Positions 1 to 11,639 are shown, numbered from the stretch's first letter. The stretch is DNA of 64,000 nucleotides from Bugulina stolonifera (GCA_935421135.1 OW285187.1:25544429-25608428), one strand, 5' to 3'. A program made the numbers and translations. The notes: generated by a model not told the origin, from the letters alone.

Positions 1-459
1 TCTATACCACATCATAAGAGGCTAACGTAAAATCGAGTTTTTGTCAACACTCAATTTAGTAATTGTGTTATTGCCTTCTTGTTCATTTGGTAAATACATG
101 ACTGTATGTACAGATATTATAGTAAACATAAATGATACTATGATTTATCTCACAACCCATCACAAACGAAATACCAAAGTATTTCTGGCATCCCAGTGCT
201 AGAACTTGATCAAATATATAAAGAAGAAAGAACCTATTGCGAGAATTTCGCTAAAATAGCCCCATTGAATGAGATAGTCAAATCATTATTAACTTGTGAC
301 CTGCTTTAGTAAAACCGCAACCACTGAAATTTGCAGTGAGAAAATGCCAGACTTGTGGAACGTGTTTAAAAAGTTGACCTATTCAGTAAGCTCTAATGAC
401 AGTCTAAGGTACATCCACCAAAACTATGTAGGATATGCACTGCTGTCTCCATGTAGGCT

Positions 460-935
460 ATTATAATATTATATATATTATGCACATAACATAATAATAA
501 AAATAATACATTACTTGTATATTACATTATTTTATTACGCGTATTGCATTTACATTCTATGATATAACATAACATAATAATTATTATAATGCGTAGTATT
601 ATGGTACTAGAAATGATATAATGTAGTGTACATGCATATTATAGTCTAATAAAGTTGTTAGGCGTGGAACTAATAATTGTTTTATCATATTATTTTTCTC
701 CATCGCTCATTATATACATGTATATCTATCATATCATAATTATTGTCTTAAGTTTCACGAATATTATAATATATTATATTATAATATTATTAGTACACTG
801 TATATCATATTGTATTATAGGCTACTAATTATTATATTAGATTATATTATGTTATATTATATTATTTTATATTATGTTGTATTATATTATACTATATCAT
901 ATTATATTATAGTGATTTATATTATATTACATCAT
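460..935. repeat. TATTATA-type low-complexity AT repeat
   Basis: The block is almost pure A/T and is built from imperfect short units of the ttata / tattatat type, densest at about 760-930. It looks like a decayed AT microsatellite. No reading frame or RNA structure of note was seen. Confidence 0.8.
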
Positions 936-1030
936 CTTTAAACAAGCTTGATCCACTGGCTGAAAATTGTGTTGAATTTCGTTGTGCAACCCTTACTACA
1001 GTCACTAATGTTATATTAGGACAAGCCAGT

Positions 1031-1080
1031 TGGCACATTTGTTCTCTGAATTCACAACAATTCAGTGAACAAATGTGCCA
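1031..1080. repeat. 22-bp inverted repeat (hairpin)
   Basis: Arms 1031-1052 and 1059-1080 are inverted copies with one mismatch, separated by the six bases cacaac. The arm begins TGGCACATTTG. A similar string (ttggcacattt) recurs at 1264-1274 and a related one at about 2082-2092, so it may be the remnant of a small fold-back element. Confidence 0.8.
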
Positions 1081-1482
1081 TCACAGATTTGTTAATCCTT
1101 TGTTAATCTATGACAATGGGGATTTCAAACAATAACCACATATAAATAATTACATAGTTATAATGTGTAAATATTGTAAGTACTGGACAATTACATCTAA
1201 AAACAATGAAGCTACAGCTATCTGAACTTCAAACGTAAATTACTCAAAATCAGAATTTGTCCACTTGGCACATTTGAGCCCTGGGCCAGTGACTAGTTAA
1301 TTTTTGATAAGCTAACTAGTGGATGTGCTTTTCAGTCAATTGATCACTTATTCAATCTTTGCGGCTGTAAATTAACCTCTTACATGTGTACCTTAGCGTT
1401 ATATATAAAGTGTTCCATACATTGTTACTCTAAAACTTGTATTATATACACTAAGTAATAAATAAACACTGTACTGCTATAG

Positions 1483-1662
1483 TTCATGGTAACTGGTCCG
1501 AGTGGAGCCCCTGGTCTGACTGCTCCGTCACGTGTGAAAATGGTACACAAGTAAGAAACAGAAGCTGTACGAACCCAGAGCCTATGCACGGAGGAGATAA
1601 CTGTACAGATATGAATGTTACACTTTCATGGCAGGGTTGTCATAATGCTATTATGTGCCCAG
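1483..1662 (+). CDS. Thrombospondin type-1 repeat exon (partial gene)
   Basis: A 180-nt exon, open throughout, encodes one TSP1 repeat. It follows an acceptor (ctatag) and ends at a donor (gtacg). Both boundaries are phase 1, the usual arrangement for shuffled TSP1 exons. The translation shows the tryptophan ladder W-SEW-SPW, then a C-x3-C motif, an N-G-T turn, R-N-R-S-C and later cysteines, all as expected for the family. TSP1 repeats are extracellular modules of adhesion and matrix proteins and receptors. The parent protein cannot be named because no signal peptide or other domain is visible. A second TSP1 exon follows at 2180. It could be an internal exon of a larger gene entering from the left, or a gene fragment. 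Confidence 0.8.
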
Positions 1663-1947
1663 GTACGATGAATATTGTATTATAACATAATACAATATAG
1701 TACAAAGTACAAGTTTTTATACTATGTTATATTATGTTTACAATATTGTTGTATTATATCATATTCTGTTGGTAGTTGCTTTCTCCAGGCATTGTGTATA
1801 ATTGCATGAGCTGTAGTCGCAGTACACTGGTAGTGTACTGGTAGTGTACTAGTAGATTTTGATAACACTATCACATTGGAACTTGCTTCTTTCATTTTGA
1901 TCAAAGGTTAAAGCATGAAAGTAATACTGGTTTCCAAGTAGCCTGGG

Positions 1948-1972
1948 CCCCCCCCCCCCCCCCCCCCCCCCC
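1948..1972. repeat. Poly-C tract (25 C)
   Basis: A homopolymer of 25 C lies in the intron between the two thrombospondin-type exons. Its length may be unreliable in the assembly. Confidence 0.9.
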
Positions 1973-2179
1973 AACACACTTGATTAGGTTGCAGTATGAG
2001 TCGTGTACAATAGTAAAATGTTTGGTTATATCATTTTTGTTTAGCTCTCCCCCTGCTATGACCTAGCATTAGTACAGAGGTTTGGCACATTTGCCATTAA
2101 ACTGAATCTGCTATGATGTAAATCTGCTCAGGTATAATCTTGAAAATGTTTATAAAACTCCTATTCCATTGCATTGTAG

Positions 2180-2371
2180 TGAATGGTAGCTGGACAAATT
2201 GGACCGAGTGGTCAACGTGTTCTGATTCGTGTGGGGTCAATTGCATCATACCGTGTGGTAATGGGACCACCCAGAGGTACCGCAACTGTTCATCACCTCT
2301 GTTTGGTGGTTTTAACTGTATGGGAGAGGATATGGAGAACGTTACCTGCGCATTACCTATCAACTGTAAAA
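2180..2371 (+). CDS. Second thrombospondin type-1 repeat exon
   Basis: A 192-nt phase 1-1 exon follows an acceptor ending ttgtag and precedes the donor gtatgt. It encodes a second TSP1 repeat with the W-TNW-TEW-STC-x3-C ladder and, further on, Y-R-N-C, F-N-C and I-N-C cysteines. It carries a small insertion (GVNCIIPCGNG) with two extra cysteines between the CxxxC motif and the usual C-G-N-G-T. If the donor were not used, the frame would stay open 80 nt further to a stop ending at 2451, so a terminal exon is a weaker alternative. Several N-x-S/T sequons fit an extracellular location. No third TSP1 exon was found downstream, so the gene may be truncated here or continue with an unrecognised exon. 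Confidence 0.8.
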
Positions 2372-2691
2372 GTATGTTGCTGCTACTCCACTCTTTCATA
2401 TATTGTTGGGAGAGCAATTACTTTGTTCTACTGCGTTCTACTGCATACTGAATTCCATGGATATGTTTACAATGTAACGTTGATGAAGTCTTCTATGTAT
2501 CGATCTAAGTGAACCATCTACAATCTCTTCATCTCATCTCATCATCTTTGTTGTACGGAACTGTGTCGTGATGTAACATATGTGTGTGCTGTAGTACAGG
2601 CGTGTGTATACTGGTGGTACAGATGTGGTGTGATGTAGTAAGGTGTGTGTGCGTGCGTGCATGGGCTGTAGTACAGACGTGTTTGTGTGTA

Positions 2692-2825
2692 CTACAGCGC
2701 AGTGTAGTGCAATGCAGTGCAGCGCAGTGTAGTGCAATGCAGTGCAGCGCAGTGTAGTGCAGTGCAGGACAGTGCAGTGCAGGGTAGTGCAGTGCAGAGC
2801 AGCACAGGGCATCTCAGGGCAGCAG
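2692..2825. repeat. GCAGTGCAGTG-type minisatellite
   Basis: An array of imperfect 5-bp-based units (cagtg, tagtg, cagcg) is organised into roughly 30-bp higher-order copies, for example gcagcgcagtgtagtgcaat repeated. It translates openly on the minus strand as a cysteine/histidine/threonine repeat, but that is a consequence of the repeat and not evidence of a gene. Confidence 0.8.
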
Positions 2826-2855
2826 TGTAGTGTAGTAGTTATGAGTTTTGCAGGA

Positions 2856-2979
2856 CTGCAGAGTTTCCCCTAGGTAGCATACCACACTGCAGAGTTTCCC
2901 CTAGGTAGCATACCACACTGCAGAGTTTCCCCTGGGTAGCATACTGCGCTGCAGAGTTTCCCCTAGGTAGCATACTGCA
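2856..2979. repeat. 31-bp minisatellite, four copies
   Basis: Four head-to-tail 31-bp units start at 2856, 2887, 2918 and 2949. Each begins ctgcagagtttcccc and differs from the others by only a few bases. The high identity suggests a recent, possibly length-polymorphic array. Confidence 0.9.
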
Positions 2980-3403
2980 CTGGTAAGACTCATCATCTGT
3001 TTTATTTACTGCTAGTAGTTTAGTTCCCACAGTTGAGTTTTCTTCTCACCAACATTGCTTTCTCTAATACATGTATTTTAAAACATTTCTTCTGCATTCC
3101 AAGTTCAACTCTGCTTTAGAACTAACCGCTACACTCTGTGTTTTATCTAATATTCTGGCACTCTATTATTACTTGTATGTTTTCAACCCGGTATGGCTTC
3201 AGAACTTACGGTATGACAAACTGAAACTTTAGATGTTTGTTTGAAACTGTTATAAACTAATGCAAAGCAGAGTTAAGATTTGAAATTTGCGATGGTCTTC
3301 ATGTAAAGTAGCTATGGCTCAACTACAACTAAATAATAACTAAAATAAGCTCCTCTGTGACAGTCAAGTTGATTTAATGAAAAATGTTGGTGTGGGATCG
3401 TAT

Positions 3404-4084
3404 TGTAATGGTTTCTGTGATTTGGTGCGGCCGTCCTTGGACGACTATGGACCCAGAAATGAAGTGCCTATGAGTGGTGCTAGGCCTTCGCATTACATGA
3501 AAGATCGAGCGGTCTCAGTAGCCCAAAAACTACCAGAGACGACCCATCTGGTCCCAAGTCTGACCTTCAGACTATACAATGAAAGAGAGTGATCCGACCT
3601 AGTAGGCGGTTCGCTAAGCGAATGACCTGACAAAAGGAAGTGAAAGTCTCTGTATCAAGTATAGATGTGTCTTTATTGAAAGCCAAGTGAAGACTGAGAC
3701 AATGAACAGTGAAACAATGCCCTTTATATAGTATAAGGACTTCCGCCCGACGTAGTGGAAAAGACCCGACGTAGTGTCGGAAAATACGACATAAGGTCGT
3801 CCGGAAGTTGCGCAACAACATGGCCGCCAGAAGCCCGACGGCCGACCCAAAATAGGTCGGGTTCTACAAAAGTTGCTTAAAATGGTCCAATTCATGTACA
3901 AAATGAATATCAATGGATTCTGAGAGGTCGGACCTCTGTACATGGGTATAAAAGGCATTAAAAGACTTAGTAATAATCATACACGTATATACAATAATAT
4001 AGGAACAAGGTACAAGCAGATATATACATGTATATGCACAAGAATGAGTGTCAGATGTAAGATACGACTGGGCGTACCATTACA
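3404..4084 (-). mobile_element. Solo LTR-like element, family A, with GTAT target duplication
   Basis: The element is bounded by a 9-bp-type inverted terminus (tgtaatggt at the left, accattaca at the right) and flanked by direct GTAT copies at 3400-3403 and 4085-4088. Read on the minus strand it has a TATA-like region (revcomp of 3722-3730) followed by an AATAAA signal (revcomp of tttatt near 3671), the U3-R order of an LTR. No internal retroelement sequence adjoins it, so it is a solo LTR. It is homologous to the copies at 25.0, 47.9 and 60.3 kb, which lie in the opposite orientation. Naming it Ty3-like would be a guess. Confidence 0.7.
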
Positions 4085-5516
4085 GTATTTTAATTATAAA
4101 TAATAGTACAAGAAGCATTTTTTATTTATCGCCTAATATTTCGATACTCTACTATTTATAAGGTGATGTAAGCTGCAGAGAGACATGTCAAAGGTAGTCA
4201 GTGTGTTTACTTCAGTTCTAATTAGATTGGTATCTTCAGCTATATCATGTACATGTATATAATTTGGCTAGCTGTGTTGTGTTACATAACATAACCCTGG
4301 CGAAACAATGCTGGCAACAGTCATTCATTGTTGATTGTTGATCAAAGTTTGTCTGCATGAAAATAATATACTTTATGTGAGTTTATCCTGCCATAGAATT
4401 GAAATGAATTTTTTGCAATCTTGCTATAATTGAGATATTACTGATAGTATTATTATTCACAGGTTGTGGAATAGATTGAAGTGAAGATAGAATTCATGAC
4501 AAGGGCATGGCTACGTAGGCTACCACAGAAGAGTGGCTGATAGACACCAGGATGATGATGATGATTACATGCCCCTCGCCTGGTTTAATATCAGATTGCT
4601 TTTCTAGTCAAGTTCGAACTTTCTCACAACCACATCTTACTTAAGTAAGCCTATATTATTTTACTAAGAATAGAATATACAAGTTGGGCGCAAAATTTAA
4701 GATAGGCGTGGTTCTTCCTAAATGCTAAAGAAGGGGAAACTGTTTATGTAACGAAACTATGCGTAACTTCGTCGCAGGGTACACGTTTTTATCATAATTA
4801 TTAGTGTTTATCTACGGTTACGTGCATCATCTATGTTCACAGGTTTATACTTGATGTCAGCCAAGTGTCCAGTTTTATCAGGTGTCCAGTTATATCAGGG
4901 CATGTCCTGATTTGTGACCTTGTCTATAGTTTACTCTCAGTTATGATTATAGAGTCAAAAACCTGACTATTATGCAAGTCAGCACATGGTGCACCATTAA
5001 ATTAGGGGGAGCACATGCAAGTAACTGGCGATTAATAGAAATGGTGAACTAAATCAAAAACATACAATGCCCTGGACATTTTCAGTCGATCTAAATCTGT
5101 GACCAGTATTGAATATTAGTACACTACTGCTTAGCCAGTAGGCCCCATTATGTGAAGTGCAGACAAACAGTCTAATGATTGTTAGTGCTACCTAGCTGTG
5201 TTTTATAACAGAATAATACTGTGACATGGGTATTGTGTAACAATGCTTTCACAGTACTACATCTCTACCCTGGATCTCTGTGATATACATCTATACTTAA
5301 CTTTTCTAAGATGTATTTAACTTATTAAGTGATTCCATTTCTTCACCTTGTGAAAATACAATGTCAAGTCAGCAGGTCTTATGCAAACTTCAAATGTTAT
5401 ATAACCTAGAAAAAAATGTTATGCAAGTTTTAATAGTGAGAGGTGTAACTCAAACGTGAGAGATGTTGTTATACAACCAGCTTGCCAGGGCATGTTTACA
5501 TTGTAGCCAATAGATG

Positions 5517-5598
5517 CTACCTAACAGCAAACGTATAAAAGGATCAGTTTTGGCAAGTCACAGTATTCTTGTGTCTTCTTCCACTGCAACACATCATC
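5517..5598 (+). promoter_or_regulatory. Promoter and 5' leader of SOUL-family gene 1
   Basis: A TATAAAAG box lies at 5534-5541, 65 bp before the ATG, with a CCAAT at 5517-5521. The leader shares the acagtattcttgt string with the other copies, marking the likely start-site region. Unlike genes 3-10, there is no TGATGACATCA palindrome and the CCAAT-TATA spacing is 17 bp instead of 45. Confidence 0.65.
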
Positions 5599-7419
5599 AT
5601 GAGATCTCTCAGCTTTCTTGTCATCACCTTAGCTGTACTTCAGCTAGCATCTGCTGCACCATGGAATTGGTTAAGTAAGCTGTTCCAGTCGAGTAGCGAG
5701 AAAGTTTCCAAACCAGAGTTCTGTGGAGAACACGAGTGTCCAGAGTATACCGTACTCCAGGCATTCAATGTAAGCATTATTATTATTATTGCCAGCTTAT
5801 TTACAAATTTTTTCACAGAATATAAGCTTTGTTTTCAAAACTACTAGTGTGAATGTAGATTTTGTACAGCAATGTAATTATACAGTGTACCAGTATGACA
5901 TCTGAATGATTCGAATGTAATACTAGACATTGTAAGCATGAAGCTAGATACACACAAAAGCGTTTTTGAGCATGTGTCAACTGCTATAGCTTTAATACAC
6001 ATGCTGTTCGAGCATGGAGCATAGAAATTTTCCAGTTACCAAATCGCGTTTCAGGTGCTATGTTAACGAAATTTGTTAATCAATCAATCACTCACTAGCG
6101 AATCACCTCAATACTTCTGTTGAAATAGCTCGATCATTGTGTTACCCTATAGTCAGGCAAGGGAAGGTAATTGGTTCATATGCCGTTGGTCTAATAATCT
6201 GTGATGAATTTTTTCAGGGGTATGAGTTACGTGAATATAGCCCAAGTGTGTGGGCCTCCACTCCCGTCCCTAAGATGGATGGAGACTATTGGGAAAATAC
6301 CGAGTACATGAAGGGCTCTTTCTGGAAACTATTCTATTATATTCAAGGAGTGAATGATCAGAGTAAGCTATCTCTGTGAACTACGTTTGATATTCTATAT
6401 TACTGCATTGTTATATATACATGTACCTGGATGTATTTCAAGGTAAATGTTCATTTCATTGGTCAATTGAAGCATCTTGCTAACTAATTGAATCGTATTG
6501 TTGATTCCTCTAGACCAGACGATGGACATGACAGTTCCAGTGGTAAACAGTCATGCCAAGAACGAGGTGTGGATGAATTTCATGATTCCGTCAAACCACA
6601 GCGCGAATCCACCTAAACCTGATGACAAGACTGTGGAGATTTATAGAGCCAAAGCAGACCAGTACTATGTCAGGTAAGTTCTACCACTGCATTATTCAGT
6701 AACCTTTTAACTTGACCGTATAATACATGTATATGCTTATCTGATATCTTGTTCCCCTCGACATTCTCAACTTTAATCCAAATTTTCAGCCATGCCAGAA
6801 TTACCATGCTTGGTCTCAGTGTAAATAGGGAGCCTCCCTCCCTCGGTGTGATCAAAGTACGGGTAGGAAATGTAACGTGACCGTTCATTTGAAGTCACAT
6901 CTAGGGTAATGTTAGCCATAGATGCAAGCTACACAATTAGGTGGCATAGAAGGCCGGGTTCAAACCCCAGTCAGGGACTGGCATTTTCATGGGTGTGAAA
7001 CAAATCTTTGACTGCTCAATAATAAATAAATCCCTTGAATAAAATTCGTTCAATCTATCCAATAATTTCCATGTATTTAATGACATCATAATGTACATGT
7101 ACAAATGTATCAGATAAAATGGCTAAATCTCCTAATGCTTCCTATAGTAATAAAATACTACAGCAGTTACGTCATCTCCACCTTGCAGTTTCATCTCTAT
7201 TTGACCAGCCATTACATTATTAATTTCAGATCTTTCAGTGGATGGGCCACTAGTATTTATGGCTACAACCGATTTCCTGCCGAGTTTGAAAGGCTGAAAC
7301 GAGATTTGGAGAGAGATGGTCAATCTTGCACAGTAGATCCCATGTTCTTCACTGCCCAGTATAATGACCCATGGCAGATTTTTGGAAGACACAATGAAGT
7401 CTGGATCATGAAAAAATAA
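5599..7419 (+). CDS. Secreted SOUL/HEBP-family protein, gene 1
   Basis: Four exons, 5599-5769, 6218-6362, 6514-6673 and 7230-7419, join to 221 codons plus stop with intron phases 0, 1 and 2. The start is the ATG of MRSLS; an in-frame ATG at 5569 adds ten residues but is not shared by paralogs. Residues 1-19 form a signal peptide ending LASA. A segment with two cysteines (FCGEHEC) follows, then the SOUL domain: GYELREY..VWAST, FWKLFYYIQGVN, the M-T-V-P-V-V strand, P-S-N-H-S, Y-Y-V-R-S-F-S-G-W and a C-terminal R-H-N-E-V-W-I motif. Known SOUL/HEBP proteins bind heme or related tetrapyrroles; here an extracellular role is inferred. Exon 4 is seven codons shorter than in gene 2, missing residues after GWATS, and carries an extra cysteine (QSCTVD). 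Intron 3 contains a SINE-like fragment. Gene 2 follows head-to-tail. Confidence 0.9.
6955..7045 (+). mobile_element. 3' fragment of a tRNA-derived SINE-like repeat
   Basis: The string gggttcaaaccccagtcagg contains a good RNA polymerase III B box (GGTTCAAACCC). It is followed by a body (ggactggcattttcatggg... gactgctcaa) shared with the two copies at 41.46-41.73 kb. The A-box half is missing, so this is a truncated copy inside intron 3 of gene 1. Confidence 0.6.
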
Positions 7420-8526
7420 ACACCCTTCACTGGGACAACCAATGAAACGGCATGAAGAAATAGTGTGATAATGTTACAGAAGCATCAAGAGACGATGATG
7501 ACTTTTTGAAATAGCTAGATGCATCCATATTTTATGTGCATGGTGTATTTTAGTTGTATCTGGTCAATTTTGTGCAAGAATTGTAGTGTACTTTTTTAGT
7601 TTTGACATTGTTTATCTTTTATCTGGAATAATAACCCCCACTTACATGTACATGTACATGTACCAATATTATGTTATACCTTGTGATGTCATAAGGTTGC
7701 TGGCTTCATGACAATCTGCTACTAGCAAGAAAGTGTTGGCACAGGCAACTGAAAATTAGTATAATTATTTTGTTATAGAATTGGAATCATCCTTTGGGTT
7801 TGAAGAACTTGAATGCTGTAAGTCTACCAAAACTTCAGTTTAGTTCAGGATTGGTAGCATATCAAAATTAATAGCAGATTATCAAGGCATAACCTGCCCT
7901 AGTCCCTAGCCAACTCATCAAATATTCTAAACTGCCTATATGAAAGAAATACTAATGTTCAGGCCACTCAAGGCTTACTGTATTTAAACATTGTGTTCCT
8001 GCCGTACCACAACCGCAATTATTGAATCTCAAAGAGAAAATTATATAGTTATTGCTCTATTGTCTGAAAGTTGAGGGTATAATGCTGGCCCATCCTCGAA
8101 ACTTTTGTGAATAGGTTGGGGATATTAAACAAGATTGTGGAAGTGAAAGGAGAACAGTGTAGTTTATTAGATGTGATAGACAAGTTCATTGATGTTAGTA
8201 TCACTATGGCAGTGCATCAACATTGGAGGCATTTCTTCGAGGGAGTTGTCTTTTCTTCAATATACAAGTTTTCCACATTTACCTCAACCACAGCATATTT
8301 AAAGATCTCTCCTACCACATAGTATTTCCTGGGCATTGGCACTCATGAGCTATTGACTTAATAAGAAGTTGTCCTCCCCCAAGATTCTCACTCTTGCTCT
8401 CCAAGAGCTTGTGGGTGCCTGGATAAAAATAGCTGGTTGTAATGCAACCTGTATTCAATTGCTAATTGGGAGAACTACTGTATGTTACTAGTAGATTATG
8501 TTATGTAGATAACATTATATAAACAG
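7420..8526. other. Spacer between SOUL genes 1 and 2
   Basis: About 1.1 kb containing the 3' UTR of gene 1. No canonical AATAAA was found at a sensible distance after its stop. No other gene or clear mobile element was recognised. A short run of tacatg units lies at about 7644-7663. Confidence 0.55.
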
Positions 8527-8635
8527 CCAATGAAATTGCATGAACCAAGGAGATATTGTTGACCTACAGAGTATAAAAGGAAAATGTAGTCACAGGTTAC
8601 AGTATTCTGGTGTCCTTTCCCACCGCAACATCATC
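8527..8635 (+). promoter_or_regulatory. Promoter of SOUL-family gene 2
   Basis: CCAAT at 8527-8531 and TATAAAAG at 8572-8579 are 45 bp apart, the same spacing as in genes 3-10. The position where those genes carry the TGATGACATCA palindrome holds unrelated sequence here. The ATG is 64 bp after the start of the TATA box. The conserved acagtattctggtgtc leader string is present. Confidence 0.7.
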
Positions 8636-10313
8636 ATGAGATCTCTCAGCCTTCTTGCCGTTACTCTGGCTGTACTTCAGTTAACATCTGCTGCACCATG
8701 GAGCTGGTTCAGTCAACCAGAAACCACCGAGTATACTAAGCCAGATTTCTGTACAAGTTACGAATGCCCCAAGTACAAAGTGCTCAAGAAATTTAATGTA
8801 AGTATTAGCAAGTGGTAACAATGTAAGTATGGGCAATGGATATGCAGGGCATTTCCTATTGCAAGTTACAATGTAAATACTTTATTATAGGCTAATATAT
8901 GCTTTGGTGATTTATGACAATTGGATACAGTATAGCCTACTGTACCTTGCAGGATTTGGCTTGATTTCATAAACCAATAATTATTCTTTTCTCTATTCCA
9001 AAATACAACTCTATAATATACACACCTACCTCCCACAATCTACTATCAAAAACAGTGATTGTACATAAATTATTTTAGGAACTGAAATTCATGAAACTAC
9101 AGTAAAGAAAATACCTTTATTGTATGCAAGTAGGCCACTATCATGGTTAGCATATTTGTAGTAATACTGGTTGGATAATTAAATGAATCTCAGAGTATTG
9201 TTATAGTAAACTCAGTGGAAGCTGAGAGTGGAAACAATTTCAACCATCTTTTGACATTATAACACTAATTATTAGGTTTATGGCATTGTTTCAGGGATAC
9301 GAGTTGCGTGAATACATGCCATCAGTGTGGGCCTCTACTCCAGTTGGTAAAATGACCGGCGACTACTGGGAGAACACGATGTTTACTAAAGGATCTTACT
9401 TTAAACTTCTCTACTATTTCAGCGGTGTAAATGACAGAAGTATGTGCAGTATTCCTTGGTATAACTAACATTCATCATATATGGGAATCCTTTACTAATT
9501 TCCTATTTGATGATGCACTCCTATGTATTTACCTATATGTAAAAACAATACATGACTGTTGCAAGTAGGTTCAGTCATTTCGCATTGTATCAGGATATAC
9601 CCTCGTATTACATGGTCTTGGATAAAACGATTGTAGTGTTTGCATTACCAAACAGGTTTTTGTTAGCATGTTGGCATATATAAATGTTGTGTATTGTTTA
9701 ATCCAATGGTGCTGACTTTAACTCTGCAGATGTAGCAATGGACAGAACTGTTCCAGTGGTGAAAAGTCATGCCAAGTCTGAGGTATGGATGAATTTCATG
9801 ATTCCTTCAAACTATAGTGCCAACCCACCAACACCTACAGACAAAACTGTTGAGATTTACAACGCCAAGACTGACAAGTATTACGTGAGGTAATTATGGG
9901 TAATACTACATCCTTTCCCACTCCCAATTGTTGTTAAATCCAAGTAATTAAAACAACGCTGTAAAAGCTGTAAAAGCAGAGTATAAATTTGTTGACAGCC
10001 ATACATTTATTGCGACAGAATTTTGGCAGCATATCAAGTATCGTTCTACTACAGAAAATGAAAATGGCATTTATCATAATTGTGTAAAATTATTGCTTTT
10101 AGAACATTCGGTGGTTGGGCTACTAGCGACAGTGGATGGGGCAGCAGTCTCCTTGGATACAGCCATTTCCCTACAGAGTTTGAACAGCTGAAGAAGGATT
10201 TGGATAGAGATAATGAAATGTACATAGTTGATCCCATGTTCTTCACAGCCGAGTATAACACACCATGGCAGATCTTTGGCAGACACAATGAAGTCTGGAT
10301 CATGCAGAAATAA
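8636..10313 (+). CDS. Secreted SOUL/HEBP-family protein, gene 2
   Basis: Exons 8636-8797, 9295-9439, 9730-9889 and 10103-10313 give 225 codons plus stop, phases 0, 1 and 2. The start is the conserved MRSLSLL; the longer in-frame reading from 8540 crosses the TATA box and is rejected. Residues 1-19 are a signal peptide ending TSA, followed by APWSWF and the paired cysteines FCTSYEC. The SOUL domain begins at GYELREY and includes YFKLLYYFSGVND, MDRTVPVV, P-S-N-Y-S, T-F-G-G-W and C-terminal RHNEVWIMQK. The sequon NQT found in most paralogs at the exon 2/3 junction is NVA here. A polyadenylation signal candidate is AATAAA at 10459-10464, with another at 10340-10345. By sequence it sits between gene 1 and the A/B subfamilies and may be closest to the ancestral copy. 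Heme or porphyrin binding is inferred from the family. Confidence 0.9.
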
Positions 10314-11575
10314 ATTCATTCACTTGAACATGTGCAGCTAATAAAATGACAGTTGCTACCTTGTGGACTGAACAAAACATACATATTTTATTCCATTACT
10401 TTGAGAGATTATTAAATTCTCATACTTGTGTTTAAAAGCATACATGTAATTTGGATAAAATAAATTATAATATAATTACTTGTATATACAAACACCATAA
10501 CAATATTATTCTTTATATGCATGTACCTAAACTGGGGTAGAAGGAAACTTTCCACAATTAATGACTTGAATGCTCATGTCAGCATATTGATACTGATAGT
10601 GTTGTTTGCACTTGGTACCTTGTACTTTTGGACTCTGAAACGCTAAGTGGAACATGATGAATATGGTAGATAATCAAAAGATAACTCCAGTCAAACTTGT
10701 TGTTTATTTATCTCTTGCACAAGATAGCATTGTATAGGCCATAGGCTATGTTAGCCAAGTTGTCTCCTCTTTTTATATCCAAGCTTACCCACATATGTGA
10801 GGGGTTGCCTTATTAGACTTCTTGCAATACACAAAGCAAGAAGGTTACAAGGTTACATGGTTTTCATACAAATTAAATGTAAACAATACAAATAATAATA
10901 ATTGGCTTTATGTGAAAAAGTATTTATTTATTGAAATCAAAATGGTATATACTATAGACTATTGATCAAACAGTTACATGGTACTTCAGACAATCATGTT
11001 GTCTGTTGTTGATATAGGTTATCATTTTCATCATATATTTAGAACTAATCTTGTACAATGTATGTCGGCTAATATAATAACAGATAGTTGGCATCCTGCT
11101 CTGTGGTAGAGAGGTAGAAACTGCTAATCATGATTGTGATATGTTATAGATGATACAGCTGCATTCTCTCTGAATCGTGACTAGTAATAGTGCAGAACGT
11201 CAGGCTAGATGTAAATAGGTGTGTTGATGTAGTTTGATGAATTGGCCTAAATTCATGTACAATGTAGCTGGATGAATCGGCCTAAATTGCAATTGGACTG
11301 CCTAGCTATATACAGCTAGCTATATATGTAAAATATATAGAATATTAAGTGATATCAGTTTTCTACCTTTGCCATGAATAAATGTACATGTATTGCGAAA
11401 TTATTTAAAACGATGTGTATTGAAAAAATAATAATTCCAAACAAAATTATTTCTATTGCCCAGTGTGAAGTGGAACATTGTTTTATCTAAAATTGTATCA
11501 TTTTTCAATAAATAATATTATTTTGCATAGTTCTTTTTATTTAGGACTTTGTCAGCACTGCAGTACATGTACTGT

Positions 11576-11639
11576 ACACATGTACACAATAGTTAAAGAT
11601 AGGCCTATAGGCCTATCTTTAACTATTGTGTACATGTGT
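11576..11639. repeat. Perfect 64-bp palindrome without spacer
   Basis: Two 32-bp arms are perfectly complementary around the dyad between 11607 and 11608 (aggccta/taggcct). The arms read outward through ctttaactattgtgtacatg. No paralogous copy was noticed elsewhere in the window. It could extrude as a cruciform or be transcribed as a hairpin, but flanks give no sign of a small-RNA gene. Confidence 0.85.

Larger units (their letters stand above)
1..1482. other. AT-rich gene-free left flank
   Basis: I see no credible coding exon on either strand before the thrombospondin exon at 1483. The stretch holds a long AT-rich low-complexity block near 460-935 and one strong inverted repeat at 1031-1080, described separately. 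Upstream exons of the thrombospondin-type gene are expected on this side but probably lie outside the window. Confidence 0.6.
2372..5516. other. Intergenic region with minisatellites and a solo LTR
   Basis: Between the TSP1 exon and the first SOUL-family gene I see no convincing coding exon. The stretch holds two adjacent tandem-repeat blocks (2692-2979) and a solo LTR-like element (3404-4084). The remainder, about 4090-5510, is ordinary AT-rich sequence in which I recognise nothing. Confidence 0.6.

Noticed and set aside
2534..2812. Minus-strand open frame rich in Cys, His, Thr and Leu
   Set aside because: It is the translation of the GCAGTG-type minisatellite. Repeat periodicity, not coding, keeps it open.
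2856..2979. Possible CRISPR-like array of four repeats
   Set aside because: The 31-bp units are directly abutting with no spacers, and the genome is animal. It is a minisatellite.
3377..3592. Plus-strand 71-codon frame near the first LTR
   Set aside because: It lies mostly inside the LTR-like element and its sequence is not protein-like. No homologous frame is kept in the sister LTRs.
5569..5598. Upstream in-frame ATG of gene 1 adding ten residues
   Set aside because: Paralogs share the MRSLS start and its signal peptide. The upstream ATG lies at the expected transcription start region.
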